64,000 nucleotides of DNA from Saposhnikovia divaricata (lineage: Eukaryota > Streptophyta > Magnoliopsida > Apiales > Apiaceae): positions 52,311,881 through 52,375,880 of the forward strand of contig CM071597.1 in NCBI GenBank assembly GCA_036435485.1, given 5' to 3'. The notes beneath the pieces were generated by a model that was not told where the DNA came from, ran no database searches, and saw only the letters and a program-made list of their open reading frames with translations. Below are positions 11,138 through 22,448 of this stretch, piece by piece. Positions within the stretch are counted from its first letter, which is position 1, and each line of letters begins with the position of its first letter. The position numbers and the translations under genes were made by a program.

Positions 11138-13347
11138 CTAGACTTGCTTGGATCCTTTGACATTATTAACTTTGTTAGCTTTAGCAGCGGAATTAACATT
11201 ATCAGAGTTTGAGCTAACAGTATCAGAGTTTACACTTGCAGTATTAACTTTAACCCATTTCAGATTGGGTTTAAGTTCATAGTAATTATGATAGATAGCA
11301 TGATACTGTCTGCAAGTATAAATGGAATGCCAAGTGCTTCCACAGTGTGTGCATAAAGTCTGTGGCTTAGTTCTAGCAAAATCCTTCTTTACCTCAGACT
11401 TGGAAGGTAAAGAATTTATATTTTTGTTTTTCTTGCAGAAATTTGCAAGATGCTTAGTACTACCACAGTTATGACATGTCTTTCTTGGAGCATAACTAGC
11501 AAGCATTGGTTTATTTCTTGAAGTGATGCCTACTTTTCCATTTCTGTTCTTATTTGACACTCCCTGTTTCTTAACAGATTTTAACTCTTTCAGTTTATGT
11601 TTGAGTTGTTTATCTGTCATTGAACCAATATTAACCTGTTTAACACTAGTTTTTACTGGTTCACTTTTAACAGCTTCTTTTTCATTATCAGACAAAAATT
11701 TACTGGCTCCATGTACAAAATGAGGTCTGATTTTAACTTGATTTTGAAATCTAAGTTCATCTCCCTCATTATAACCTAGACCTACAGTGTCTGTTTGAAA
11801 AATCTGTTGAGTGCCTTTCCAGAATTAGTCCAAGTCCTAATTTTCTTATTTGCTTCCTCCAACTCAGATTCTAGTTGTTTATATTTCTGAAGCAAATCCT
11901 GTTCTATAGAAACAGCATCATCTCTCTCTTTCTGAACTTGTTGCATATTTTCAAGTTTTTCTTCAACAAGTTTATTTCTAACCTTAAGTTCAGAATTTTC
12001 AGACTTTATCCTCTCATTCTCTAAAGTCTGATCCCTATAACTTATATGCAATGACTTAAGATAAATTCTTAATTGAGAAATGTCATCAATATTATAAGCA
12101 TAGGTAGTTAGAGGTACCTGATTTTCAGTAGTTTCTGATTCAGTAGTAGCCATGAGAGCATAGTTAATTTCTTCATCAGAACCTGAAGTGTCTGTCCAAT
12201 CTCTGCCTTTTGTGATGAGTACCTTTCCAGTTTTATCCTTCTTGCACTCAGGAGCATAGTGACCCATCTCCTTACACTTGTAGCATTGAATTTCAGACTT
12301 ATCCTTCTTCCCAGACTTGGTCTCTTTTCTTTCAGACTTCCTGAAACTTTTTCTGTCTTCATTTGAATCTCTAGAAAACCTTTTCCCTTTCTTGAAATTC
12401 TTGAAACCCATTTTCTTGAAGGTCTTCACCATCAACACAACCATTTTTCTCATTTCTTCTTCATCATCCTCAGAGTCAGATGATTCAGAAGAGTTTGAAT
12501 CATAATCAGAGTTTGATGATTCACTTTCTAAGTGTATGACCAAAGCTTTTCCCTTCATTTTCCTTCTTGATGCCTCTTTCTTTTGAGGCTTCTCTTCAAC
12601 CTTAAGAGCAACAGACTTTGCCTTCCTGCTTGATCTCCTGTTTCTCTGCTCCATTTCCAATTCATGAGTTTTGAGCAGCCCATAGATTTCATCAATCTCT
12701 GTTTCAGCAAGTTCATAGTTGTCTCTAATAGTGGTTGTTTTCACATCCCACTTTTCAGGTAGAGAAAGAAGAAACTTGAGATTTGAGTCTTCTAGATCAT
12801 ACTCTTTGTTGACCAATGACAGATCATTGAGCAGTTTACAGAATCTATCAAATGTTTCTGTCATGGTCTCTTCAGGTTTAGCCTCAAAGTGCTCATACTC
12901 TTGTGTGAGTATGTTTCTCCTATTCTTCTTAATAGCAGCAGTTCCTTGACATCTGACTTCAAGAGCATCCCAGATCTCTTTTGCAGTGGTGCAGTTAATC
13001 ACTTTGTTAGACATAACATTGTCTAAAGCACTATGCAGTAAATGCCTAACCTTCGCATCCTTAGCAATTGATGATAGATCTTCAGGAGTCATGTCCTTCT
13101 TTTCCTTTGGAACTATTTTAGCTTCTTCACCAGCGGTTGCAGCAGATAGCTTTGTAGGATTGTGAGGGCCTTCATAAATCCTGTCAAGATATTCTGGATC
13201 TGTAGCCTCCAGAAACATAGTCATCTTGACCTTCCACATGGCATACTCTGATGGCCTGAGAATAGGAACCCTGATTGGTTCATAACGACTCACAGTAGTA
13301 GGAGCCTTTTCAGAACTAGTAGATGTTGGTGGAGGAATTGCTGACAT
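11138..13347 (-). pseudogene. gag: SIRE-A gag, broken by a frameshift
   Basis: Nucleocapsid/capsid protein. The first ORF (13347-11782, 521 codons) has the copia gag core (W.VKM, IWDALEVRCQG, LPEKWDVK) and one CCHC knuckle (CYKCKEMGHYAPEC, about residue 355), then a coiled-coil tail. A frame change near 11785-11805 moves the reading to a second ORF (11695-11138), whose open frame extends upstream to the break and which has two more knuckle-like motifs (CHNCGSTKHLANFC, CTHCGSTWHSIYTC). In SIRE-B the comparable region is one open frame, so the break here is a lesion. Gag and pol are in different frames, as in SIRE-B. The ATG is 48 bases downstream of the primer site. Confidence 0.88.
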
Positions 13348-13394
13348 GATTATTGTTGTGTTTGGATCTTAACCTGTAATAAAGTAACAGATTG

Positions 13395-13406
13395 GCTCTG
13401 ATACCA
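13395..13406 (-). other. SIRE-A primer-binding site (tRNA-iMet type)
   Basis: On the minus strand TGGTATCAGAGC lies two bases inside the 5' LTR. It is the usual complement of the 3' end of plant initiator-Met tRNA used by copia elements. Confidence 0.92.
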
Positions 13407-13408
13407 CT

Positions 13409-13886
13409 TGTTAGGCCGAATACACAATTAATAATCAAAATCTTCTGATATTAAAAACCCTCTTCGTGATGTAAACTATCACAAAGAGCTGCTAGGTTAC
13501 AAATAAAGATAGTTCGATGCACGATACCCTTCTAGGGTTAACCTAACTGTATTTATAAAATATACAGCTTCGATACAATCTCTAATTGATATTCCTAATA
13601 ATCAGCTATACAATGATATCAATTACAGATTGTCACACGTCTCCTAAGTCAACTCGATCTCTTTGATAGCTATCCAATCTCCAAAGATCTCGCTTCCATA
13701 TCAATCTTCAATTGATCTCTAATATCTTCTGTTGACTCCGTACGCGCTGCTTCCAAACAGACTTTACTAAACTCTGTCCAGCTTCCGTCAGTCAGACTTT
13801 ACCAAACTCTGACTTCCTTCCAGTTAAACTATGATATATCACTGTTACACTTAAACACTGAAACATTACATCAATTATATCTAACA
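13409..13886 (-). repeat. SIRE-A right LTR (5' LTR of the element)
   Basis: 478 bp, TG...CA, with a TATA-like box on the minus strand at 13550-13557. Part of this LTR together with its outside flank (13559-14132) is duplicated at 22449-23022. The duplicate shares bases specific to this LTR and not the left one, so it was copied from this side. Confidence 0.95.
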
Positions 13887-14132
13887 TATAATTTTTTCAA
13901 AAATACGGTTACAACCTGATATGCAATCCCAAATGCAATATTTAAAATTCAATTGCAATATATGTAATCTCATTTATAATTTTAGATACAGTAGTATTTT
14001 AAAAAGGGCTTAATGATCCTATAGTTAACTATAGGAGAATTTTCTACAGTTAACCACTTAAATAATGACACATCATATAGTTTCCTAAATAAAAATACAC
14101 ATCTTTAATGCCCCTGCGGGGCCCATATAAAT
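13559..14132 (+). repeat. 574-bp direct duplication, copy 1
   Basis: Spans 328 bp of SIRE-A LTR and 246 bp of flank. It matches 22449-23022 over exactly 574 bp with about 9 substitutions and no gaps (about 1.6%). Because it contains the LTR-host junction with the TATAA target site, the duplication happened after SIRE-A inserted. Confidence 0.93.
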
Positions 14133-14137
14133 GCTAG
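13887..14137 (+). mobile_element. Helitron-like 3' end on the plus strand
   Basis: Probable continuation of the Helitron-like sequence interrupted by SIRE-A. It ends with a GCCCC/GGGGC hairpin (14110-14122), an 11-base AT-rich spacer and CTAG at 14134-14137, followed by T, which is the Helitron 3' pattern. In the second copy (to 23022) the hairpin is present but the CTAG is not, so this CTAG may instead belong to the neighbouring RPA block. Confidence 0.4.
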
Positions 14138-14420
14138 TATTTATGCCCGCCATGCTGGGCGTTTAAATTTTTAGCAAAAAATTGTTAAGATTCGAAATAT
14201 ATTTAGTGCATTGAGTAGATTTAGTTAGTGCATTGTGTTGTTTTTTCTTTCTGAATAAGTTTCATGAGAATGGACGAATGTAATTGTACATAGATAGCCG
14301 GTAATGAAGCAAGACACGGAATCATCTATCCTTCCTTGTCTAATACATTGACACATAACTAAGTCATATATATTGCTCTAAGACAGGGATATTGTAATAA
14401 GCGTACAGATGTATAGTACA

Positions 14421-15472
14421 TCAAATTTCATTCCTTAAATCCACGGCTGCTTGATGGTCCGGGTTTATGTAAAATCTAGTTGGTGGGAAGTTCGTTAGGT
14501 AGATTTCACCTGTAAATTGGAAAGTAAAAATTAGTATAAGAGGTAAATGAAAGTAAGTCTATTCAGTACTAGTGAAACTTACCTCCTACTAAGTTGCTTT
14601 TGCAACTTGCTATTATCACAACAACTGGTTGTTGATTTGCATTATTTAGATGGTTGATGAATGACTCTCCAAATTCTCTACGGAATACAACCTTCACACT
14701 GTAGCTGTTTATTGAAATTTACATGAATATCTGTAGTTATGGATATGTAGGAGATAATGAAAGGAAAGTGAGTCTCTTACTTGTTTTGTGTTAAAACAAA
14801 GTTCATCATTGAATCTTCTTCATTGTTTCCATTTATAAAGGGACGTTGCATCTGCACATTTGTTACAACTCCTACAACGTCTGCAAATATTATAATATTG
14901 TCATAGTAATAGTGGCATAGAACATGTAAAATAAGAACATAGTAATGGATCAAAATAAAGACTCGTTGTATACCTATAAGATAACGTTGGTGCTGAAGAA
15001 AGTGTGGTAGATTTTGCAAATTTGTGAAGTTGAAAACGTGTAATGGTATATCGATTGGTAGGAAATCATGTGGGAGGATGACTGTAGAATGATAAAACTT
15101 ATGTATTTATCATTTTCGAAGCATATGTTCTTTGCAGAGTTGTCATAAGTTTTCACTTTGAAATTGTGAATACTAACAGTTATTCCTTCTTCCATGAACT
15201 GTATGAAGAAGTTGTTGATGGAAGATGGGATCCAGGCATGTAGACGATGGTTATGTATAGAAAATTAAGAGCATACATTAGATTTTGAAATTGAGATATC
15301 GATTGAAGTAAGTTTATACCTCTGCATCCAGTAGAATGTAGTTCATTGCTACAACTTGACCATTGTCATGATTAACTTGTGGCCAGATTCTTGAAACTCT
15401 AACGTAAATTTTCCAGTTGATCTTGAGAGATGGTTCTAGTGATGATATTGTATCAAAATCAAGTGATGCCAT
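14421..15472 (-). pseudogene. RPA70-like gene C (short, broken)
   Basis: Third member of a tandem family with genes A and B. Inferred exons, minus strand: 15472-15320, 15252-14974, 14880-14781, 14704-14583, 14509-14421. Their lengths (153, 279, 100, 122, 89) follow those of A and B (150, 280, 97, 122, 82). Exon 2 is one base shorter than its paralogues: a base is missing from a T run near 15100, which shifts the frame. The base pair before exon 2 reads AT instead of the acceptor AG. Conserved parts: KIYVRVSRIW in the first OB fold, SIHNFKVKTY, DVVGVVTNVQ, YSVKVVFRREFGE, and NFPPTRFYINP. The gene stops after about 247 codons and has no zinc-ribbon domain, unlike A and B. Confidence 0.75.
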
Positions 15473-15971
15473 AATTGATCGTTGAGCTTAGATGAGTATT
15501 TGTTTTGATGTAAATTTTGTGGGTAGTTTGAATGGTAGGTGTTTGTGGAATAGGTTAAGCTATATTATTGTGTTTCATGTTATTGTATTATTGTGTACAG
15601 GAGGACTGATTTAAAGTAAAGCTTGTGCATTTTCTGAAAAGCTGTTTGTAGATTGATGTAAATAGTTGATATTGTCTACCTGCTGATAGTTTAAACATTG
15701 TGTACATATGTGCCTTTGGTTTGAACTAAGAAGTAGTTTTATAGTTGAATAAATTTATGTAAGTAATTAAGAAATATTCCATAGTAATCCATTGGTAACA
15801 ACAACAAAGATATTTACTACATTGCAAGTAGATACAGGGTACTACTTTACTAATTTCTTCCAAAAGTTCATTACTAATAAGTTTAATATACAGAAAAGGA
15901 AATACTGATAAAGAACATTGAAACTCATTCTTCCACGACAAAATATTGGTTATTTTGCATTTCCAGTTTCC

Positions 15972-18022
15972 CTAAGTTGATTGAAAATTCAAGTCGGACA
16001 GTCCTTGTACATGATACGTTGATGCAGTAGCCTGGTTGCATAAAAAACAAATAAGTAGTGAATAAATCTAATTTTGAAATTTGTTGTTATTGTACCAAGT
16101 TTATTACCTGTGAAGTTGAAGCCTGAGAAACATTCATGGGTTGTTCTGGAGGATCGATGAAGTCGTTCCATATGTTTGTTGTCCAATAAACTTGATAGTG
16201 ATCGACAACGTTTATTTCTCTAATTTTTATGATCACAGTATAATCATGTTTGGCAATGCTTTTCAAGATTTGTGGGAACTTGTTTTTTCGCTGTACCTGG
16301 CGAGGCAAATTTGAAAGTTACAGCAAAATGTGGTTCTGAATTAAAGTTTATAAATGTGTGTGCATAAATTTTGCTACACCTCATCATATAGGTCACGTGC
16401 TCTCTTCCCAATAAGCGTTCGAACTTGCCTATCTCCTAGAATTAAATCTATTCCTCCACTTTCATCCTTAACAGCCACATTGATCTTGTATCTAATATGA
16501 AATTTACAGACATTAAATATAAAATTTTGGACTGTAAGAATTTGGTATACGTTAGTGTTAGTTTGATACCTTTTATCTGGATGTGGTACTGTCCTGGGAC
16601 AGTTGCTGCAAATGAATAAATCTTCAAGCTTCTCAACTTCTCTTTGACAGGTTGTGCATTCATTAACAAACCACTTATTTGTTTGATCGACAGAGATTAC
16701 TTTCACATGGAGAAGAACTTGAGTCTGTAAAGATATGATCCTCAAAATTAGATTTTTTGGATTTTGTTTATTTGATACTGGTTCACATAGAAAATAAAAT
16801 TTGTACCCCTATGTATCGTTTGCCCAGTTTTGTAACTTCATCAACAGTTAGCATTTCCAATTTTTTCTTTGTATTTTGTGTCAAAGCTATTTCTGCAAAT
16901 CCTGGTTGAGTTAACCTATACAATGATGTAAGAAAAAATGAGAAATAATTTTGATAGTAATTTTATAATTGTGACTTGTGAACTTACATTTTCCTTAGTT
17001 GTACTACACTGTGATGCTTATAGTTTAGGTAAAACCTTGTTGGAGCTACATTAGAGATTTCTACTTGTTCTGCATAAACAGTCAGAATTAGTGCAGAAAT
17101 ATGTATATATGAAGCGAGATTGTAATATAGAAATACGTACGATTCCATACACCAACTTTGCCACTGGAAATGATGATTATTACTGGTTGTTCCAAACCCT
17201 GGTTCATGCAAGCTTGCAAGTTAGTAGCAAACTGATCCCAGAAAGTGACATTTATGTTTGAACTGTTCCATACAATTTGACAGAGATGAGTCCAATGTTT
17301 GATGTTGATGTATAATGAGATGTGTTAGCTAATTTACCTTCCATCAGTTAAACTTAGTTTTGCTTGGAATTGATTCTTTCCTTGGGAGTTTATGAAGTCT
17401 CTGAAATCACACTTTTTGATGATTCCTACGACATCTAAAAAGTGCTATTGTTTTCATAAAAAGAGTTGAAAAACATATATTTCAGCATATGAAGTTGTAT
17501 AAAGTTAAGTTTGTTTACCTGTCAAGTAAGTCTTTTGTTCGGCGAATGTTTTGAGTTCACTATGATCATACAAATCAAACATTTCAAACTGGATATTTGT
17601 TGTTCTGTCATCCATTTCTTCTATTTTTGTGTCTCTTGAAAAAATCAGCCGATTATCATTCCGTAAGCATCTGTAGATGTCTGCGTCTTTGTAGGGCTGC
17701 ACTGTAAAATTTGTTATGTAGTAAACTTTGCCAACTTGGATTTGTTCCTCTAGCTTGTCAACAGAGTGTGTTGGTATGAAAGCATGAACCCTAGATTTCT
17801 GTGATTAGAGAAAAGGTTATAGTTTGTGCTAGTATAACTATGAAAAGTGTTGGTATAAAAGTTTTTTTTTACCATGTTATCAATTAGTAGAATGTTGAAA
17901 GCTTTGAACATTTCTCCATTTCTTGTTGATCCTCTCCATTTTCTGATGACTCTTGCTCTAATTTTGTAGTCGTATCTCCCTGGCCTTAAAGCTGAAATTG
18001 CATCAATCTTTTTATTTGACAT
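15972..18022 (-). CDS. RPA70-like single-strand DNA-binding protein, gene B
   Basis: Predicted protein of about 451 residues from ten exons (minus): 18022-17873, 17798-17519, 17434-17338, 17262-17141, 17069-16988, 16915-16807, 16724-16570, 16491-16380, 16296-16108, 16031-15972; all junctions are GT-AG and keep the frame. Domains: N-terminal OB fold (YKIRARVIRKW, SRVHAFIP, YYITNFTV), second OB fold (DVVGIIKKCD, NVTFWDQFA, VGVWN), and a C-terminal OB fold with an RPA-type zinc ribbon (C-x2-C-x14-C-x2-C, ECTTCQ...ICSNCP, ending HPDKR). This matches the RPA large subunit, which holds single-stranded DNA. Helitrons and plant genomes both carry many such paralogues. I chose the ATG at 18022 by alignment with gene A; an ATG exists upstream at 18130. 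Host gene or Helitron cargo cannot be settled from sequence. Confidence 0.8.
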
Positions 18023-18405
18023 TTTGTTTGTGATGTTATTTTTCAAAGCTGTGATGTTATATTCGTTTGCAGTTTTCATATTTGATCTTATAATGCAGAG
18101 GTTAGTAATGGCGTTATTACTATGACTCAACCACTGAGCTTTAATTATTGATTTGAAAGTATGAAAACAATTGAGTACTCCTCATTTACTGGTAAGTGAT
18201 TTGATAGTATTTGACTTAGTAGTTTGAGGGTAATTTCAACATTGTGTATATAAAAGAAACTACTAATTTTAATAAACCAAGATAAACAAATTCCAGGAAC
18301 ATTTTTTTCATAATAAAAGACATAATGTCTTTGGCCTTTAGTAGCTAATACTTTGAAAAAGTTGTCAACGTTGTGGACAAAACTGGTAGACTGTTTACTC
18401 CCATC

Positions 18406-20661
18406 TCATGCTTTCTGCGAGAAAAAAGAAAGTTACATAAACTCCAATAAATTAATTTTTTAGCAGGAAATATTTAAATTGAATGAATTCACCTTTTCTT
18501 TTTTGATAGTAATCAATGGTTTCATTTCTTCATTTTCATTTGTGTCAAACGTGATTGGGTCTACAACTTTGCGTGCTTTAATTTTTTGGTTGGTTGAATT
18601 GCCTATCTGAGGAGTTTCCAAATCCTGTATACAACTTACATTATTAACAATGAACTAAAAGTAATTGTGATACAAAGACTTTACTATGAAACCTTACTTT
18701 CATTATCGAAGCATCATTAGTCTCCACGATAATGTTGGAGTTGGGATCAAAGCTGTCTGATATTTCTATGCTTGAGAGAACTTCCTTTGCTTCAAAAACA
18801 GTTGATCCCTTTTTTATGTTTTCTTCTTTAATTTCCAGAGTCACTGTGTATTTCTGATTAAGAAACATTTTCAGGATATCCGGAAATTTGTCCTCATCTA
18901 TTTCCTGTTACAATTGAAGAAGTATAAAAAAATTTGGACGGATGAACGACGAAATTTTATAATTGAATAATAAGGCAGTAATACATACACTGAGGCATTC
19001 AGAGTGAATATCTACTACTGCGGTGTCCGTTATTCTGCTCACTTTTGAGTCTGGAAATATAATTGCTATTGATCCAGTATTATCTGAACATATTGTGCAC
19101 AACCTAAACCTGTAAAATCAATTTTTCGAAGATCATTATTTAATAATTTTATAATTCAGTTGATAAAGTTGAGGTAAAAATGTAATATCGTTATACCTCT
19201 TGTCTGGATATGGGAAAATTCTTGGGCATTTGCTGCATTTATAGATTCCATTAACCCGAAAAATCTCAATTTCACAGTCTGTACACTTGGTGTAGTACCA
19301 ACCCGAGTTTTCTTCCAATTTTTTTACTGTGACATCACAGCAAACTTCTTTCTGCAAGAAATTGTAATGTTTAATATCAAATAAAAATAGCAACAAACCT
19401 ATATGGTAATGTATTAACTTATTTAACCTTATCATAATCTTGTTTCAATTGTCTGATTTGTTTCACTGTAAGCTTAGGAATGGTGATTTCCTCTTCCATG
19501 AAAGAAGTTATCATAGACTTATTCAATTCCCAACTGCCAAATATAATAGTTGTTAAACTATGGCAAGACAGATGCATATGAAGAAAATATTTACCGTTAC
19601 TTACTTCTCCTTCAACTGTTTTTTACTGTAATGGTTAGGATTGATATGAATTCTTGTAGCTGGGTAATTAGTCAGATTTGGTGTTCCTGAATGCAAGTTT
19701 ATCATAATTATGAAATGACCAACAAAAATCTATAATATAGTACGGAAAATTAGTGTATGAAAAAAATGTTTACCTTCATATCTACTGACCCTTGCGCAAG
19801 AAATAATAACATAAATATCATTCTGGTCCAAATTTCGGAAACTTTGTTCGACCATGATTCCAAAGTCTTCAAATAACGTTACCTTGACACTAAACCTGAA
19901 TGATACATTTTTCAAAGAAATCCATACTTTACTTGTATTAACCGAAATTTAAGTATGAAATTACGAACCTCCCATCCGATATGTCAAACTTCATTCGAGT
20001 TGTTTCGTGATTGTTTTTAGTTGTCGTGATAGTTCCTTGAATATTTTCAACCTTACCAGCCATATCTAAAAAATGTAACAATATTAGTAGTTCCTTACAT
20101 AATTTTATATTATGTTATGAACCGCATAATATGATTTACCAATGAGAAAACGATTGTCATCTGCTATCTTTTCTATTTCTTCCATGTGGTATAGATCAAA
20201 AGCGTATTCTTCAATTTCAAGTCCATCACTTTCATCTTTTTCAATTTTGGTGTGTGGAGTAAAATAGACATGTTTTTTATTCCTGACTGACCGATATATT
20301 TCATCTCCTAAGAAATCTTTCACCTTAAAGTTTGACAAAATGTATATTTTGCCTTCAGCTAATTTCTCCAACAAATCCTGGCAATATTGTTTACTGGCAA
20401 AAGCATGAATTCTTGAATTCTATACATGAAAATATGCAAGCCAATATTAGTAAACAGGTATCATAGAACTACAGTAAGTTGTAGTTTTGAGTGAAGGATA
20501 GGAATGTGTACACAGTCATCAATGAAGATCATATTTAATCCATAAAATTCTTTAGATTCTCTGTTTATTCCTTTCCAAAGTGACTGCAATCTGACTCTAA
20601 TATTCCAGTCGAAAGTAGAGCTTTCTATGCTCTCTATTGTATCATACTTGTTCAGTTCCAT
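18406..20661 (-). CDS. RPA70-like single-strand DNA-binding protein, gene A
   Basis: Predicted protein of about 486 residues from eleven exons (minus): 20661-20512, 20419-20140, 20065-19969, 19895-19774, 19686-19605, 19533-19428, 19351-19197, 19109-18989, 18904-18698, 18624-18493, 18414-18406. Every junction is GT-AG and phase-consistent, and exon lengths 1-5 and 7 equal those of gene B. Domains: OB fold 1 (WNIRVRLQSLW, SRIHAFAS, YILSNFKV), OB fold 2 (FSVKVTLFEDFG, ISCARVSRYEG), and a zinc-ribbon OB fold (KCTDCE...YKCSKCPR, YPDKR). A basic tail (NQKIKARKVVDP...IKKEK) could be a nuclear signal. The role inferred from family is ssDNA binding in replication or repair, or in Helitron transposition. 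No disabling change was found. Confidence 0.8.
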
Positions 20662-22270
20662 TTCTGTATAAGGAAAACATTTATAAAGGAATCATTACTT
20701 ATTTGCAGTAAAGTTAACAACTTTATAATTTATAGTGTAAGAGTAAATAAGAGTGAGGGTTTACTTACTTGATTGTTCATTGTCGTGACTACTTGATTTG
20801 GGTGGTTGTAATGTCCAGCTTCTTTAATTGTTTTTGCTCAGATATGTCTTAACTTCAATTTGGGGATATTGAAACCTAACTTTACACTACCTAACTTGGA
20901 TTGGCGACACGTGTAGTAAAGGAGCTAAACAATGATAATTGTGGTGATCAAACTAAATTTTTACTACAATGAAAAAAAAGACTATTATTTGAAAAGTTTC
21001 ATATCTATTATATCTATTATAATGAAAAAGAAACAAAAGACTATGCTTTAATATAATTGTTAGAAAATATTTTAATTATATTCTTAGAAAGATAATTTTT
21101 CGGTTTGGATCAATATAAACTGACGTATTTGAAAATGTAAAACTCATCATCGAAATATCAAACTCAATAACTACTTCCAAATCTGGCTAAAATGAAAAAA
21201 AAATATGGTTTAAAATAATTGTAAGAAAATATTTTAATTATATTCCTAGAAATATACTTTTTTGGTTTGGATCCATATAAAAACGTATTTGAAAATGCAA
21301 AAGTCAGCATCGAAATATGAAACTGAATAACTACATGCAAACAGCAACGCTATGTTTCATATTGGATTGTTTTTTTTTACCAAGTATTAATAATTGAAGA
21401 CAATGTTTATAATATTCAAAGCAACGCTACATGCAAACAATGCTAATAATGTTTATACAGTAACTGAAATAAAATATAATTAAGTAATAAACTATAACGT
21501 ATTATGGAAATTTCCATATTGAAAAAAAGATAAAAAATGTTAAAATAATAATTCTTAATATCTTTATAGAAAATATACATTTATGTAAATAAAATGAACA
21601 TTTTAGATAAATATGAGTACTAAATATAAGTAACTCATTTTCTTCCTAATAAAAATGACTACTTTTTATTTTAAGCGTTGTACTAAAGATGTTGAGTGTA
21701 TGAGCAACTCTTTTTTGCACACATTGTTATGTGGTCGGATAGTTTATTTAGAAATACAAAATTTTAAATGTAAAATCAATATCTGTAAGTACAAATTAAA
21801 AGTTACATTGTTTGACCTTATTCAAATGTCTGAAAAGTCGGATTGTTATATTTGATGTCCACAGAAAATTTTGGGTTTGCATTACCAATTTTTAATCAGT
21901 ATGAAGTATCAGTTTTTGAACCTTAGGTGTGTCCACCAGTTTTGGTAATTAGATCATTGTTTGGTACAAACTTTAACTTACAGAAAACGAACACAGTACA
22001 ATACAAAGTCAAACGAAAACATGAATCAATACTAATGCTCATATTCAAATATTAATAGAAATCAAAGTTGTTACGTACATATTACTAATAGAGATGATTA
22101 GATAAGTCTTAGGCAATTTGGAAAATGCGTATAGTCCATAACAACTCTGAAAGTCTTAAGTAACAGGCCTGTTTTGAACAAATCCTGGTAATAATAAGCG
22201 AACTTAAACTAATTGAAAAACATAGTTTATAATAAGATGTCTGCAAAGTGGAGCATGCATGACTAACTGG
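20662..22270. other. AT-rich stretch upstream of gene A, no gene recognised
   Basis: Gene A promoter and 5' UTR must lie at its left end. A roughly 95-bp motif recurs in diverged form (about 21040-21160 and 21195-21330, each with a TTTTAATTATATTC-like core and a TTTGGTTTGGATC-like block). No Rep/helicase signature, RNA gene or long ORF is present. Confidence 0.5.
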
Positions 22271-22448
22271 TTACTCAGCAATTGGAGCATTTCCAGAAGC
22301 TTCATCATCTTGCGCCAACCATTGACCAACACCTTCGATTTCATCATTTATCTCATCCTGCTGAAGTTGAAGAAAATCTTGTTCCTCTATAAGATCAAAA
22401 TTTTCATTGACCAAACCCAAACCCATGTCCACATGCCAAATTTCTAAT
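22271..22448 (-). pseudogene. Truncated 3' exon-like fragment, unknown protein
   Basis: On the minus strand about 58 codons read EIWHVDMGLGLV...QWLAQDDEASGNAPIAE and a stop. The acidic composition and normal codon use suggest a real coding tail. The 5' side is cut exactly at the 574-bp duplication boundary, where the frame runs into LTR sequence. I do not recognise the family. Confidence 0.35.

Larger units (their letters stand above)
1674..13886 (-). mobile_element. SIRE-A: SIRE/Maximus-type Ty1/copia retrotransposon
   Basis: Complete element of 12,213 bp lying on the minus strand. It has two 478-bp LTRs with TG...CA ends, a perfect 5-bp target duplication (TATAA at 1669-1673 and 13887-13891), a tRNA-iMet-type primer site beside the right (5') LTR, and a G-rich polypurine tract beside the left (3') LTR. 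Order on the minus strand is LTR, gag, protease-integrase-RT-RNase H, a long spacer, a large extra ORF, LTR. That order, with a big ORF after pol, is the SIRE/Maximus layout. The LTRs differ at about 7 of 478 positions (about 1.5%), so it is a fairly recent insertion. Gag and pol carry frameshift and stop lesions, so the copy is not autonomous. It sits inside a Helitron-like sequence. Confidence 0.93.
14133..22448 (-). mobile_element. Helitron-like block carrying three RPA-like genes
   Basis: An 8.3-kb block inserted between the two copies of a 574-bp duplication. Its left end, read on the minus strand, has an imperfect GC hairpin (GCCC/GGGC, 14145-14160), then ATAAATA and CTAG (14137-14134), resembling a Helitron 3' terminus, although the next base is C rather than the usual T. 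Plant autonomous Helitrons often carry RPA-like genes beside the Rep-helicase gene. Here there are three RPA-like genes and no Rep/helicase, and no TC 5' end is seen at 22448. The best reading is a 5'-truncated Helitron; a host RPA-like cluster trapped by another process remains possible. Confidence 0.45.

Noticed and set aside
14133..22448. Complete autonomous Helitron
   Set aside because: No Rep or helicase motif in any frame and no TC 5' end at the right boundary.
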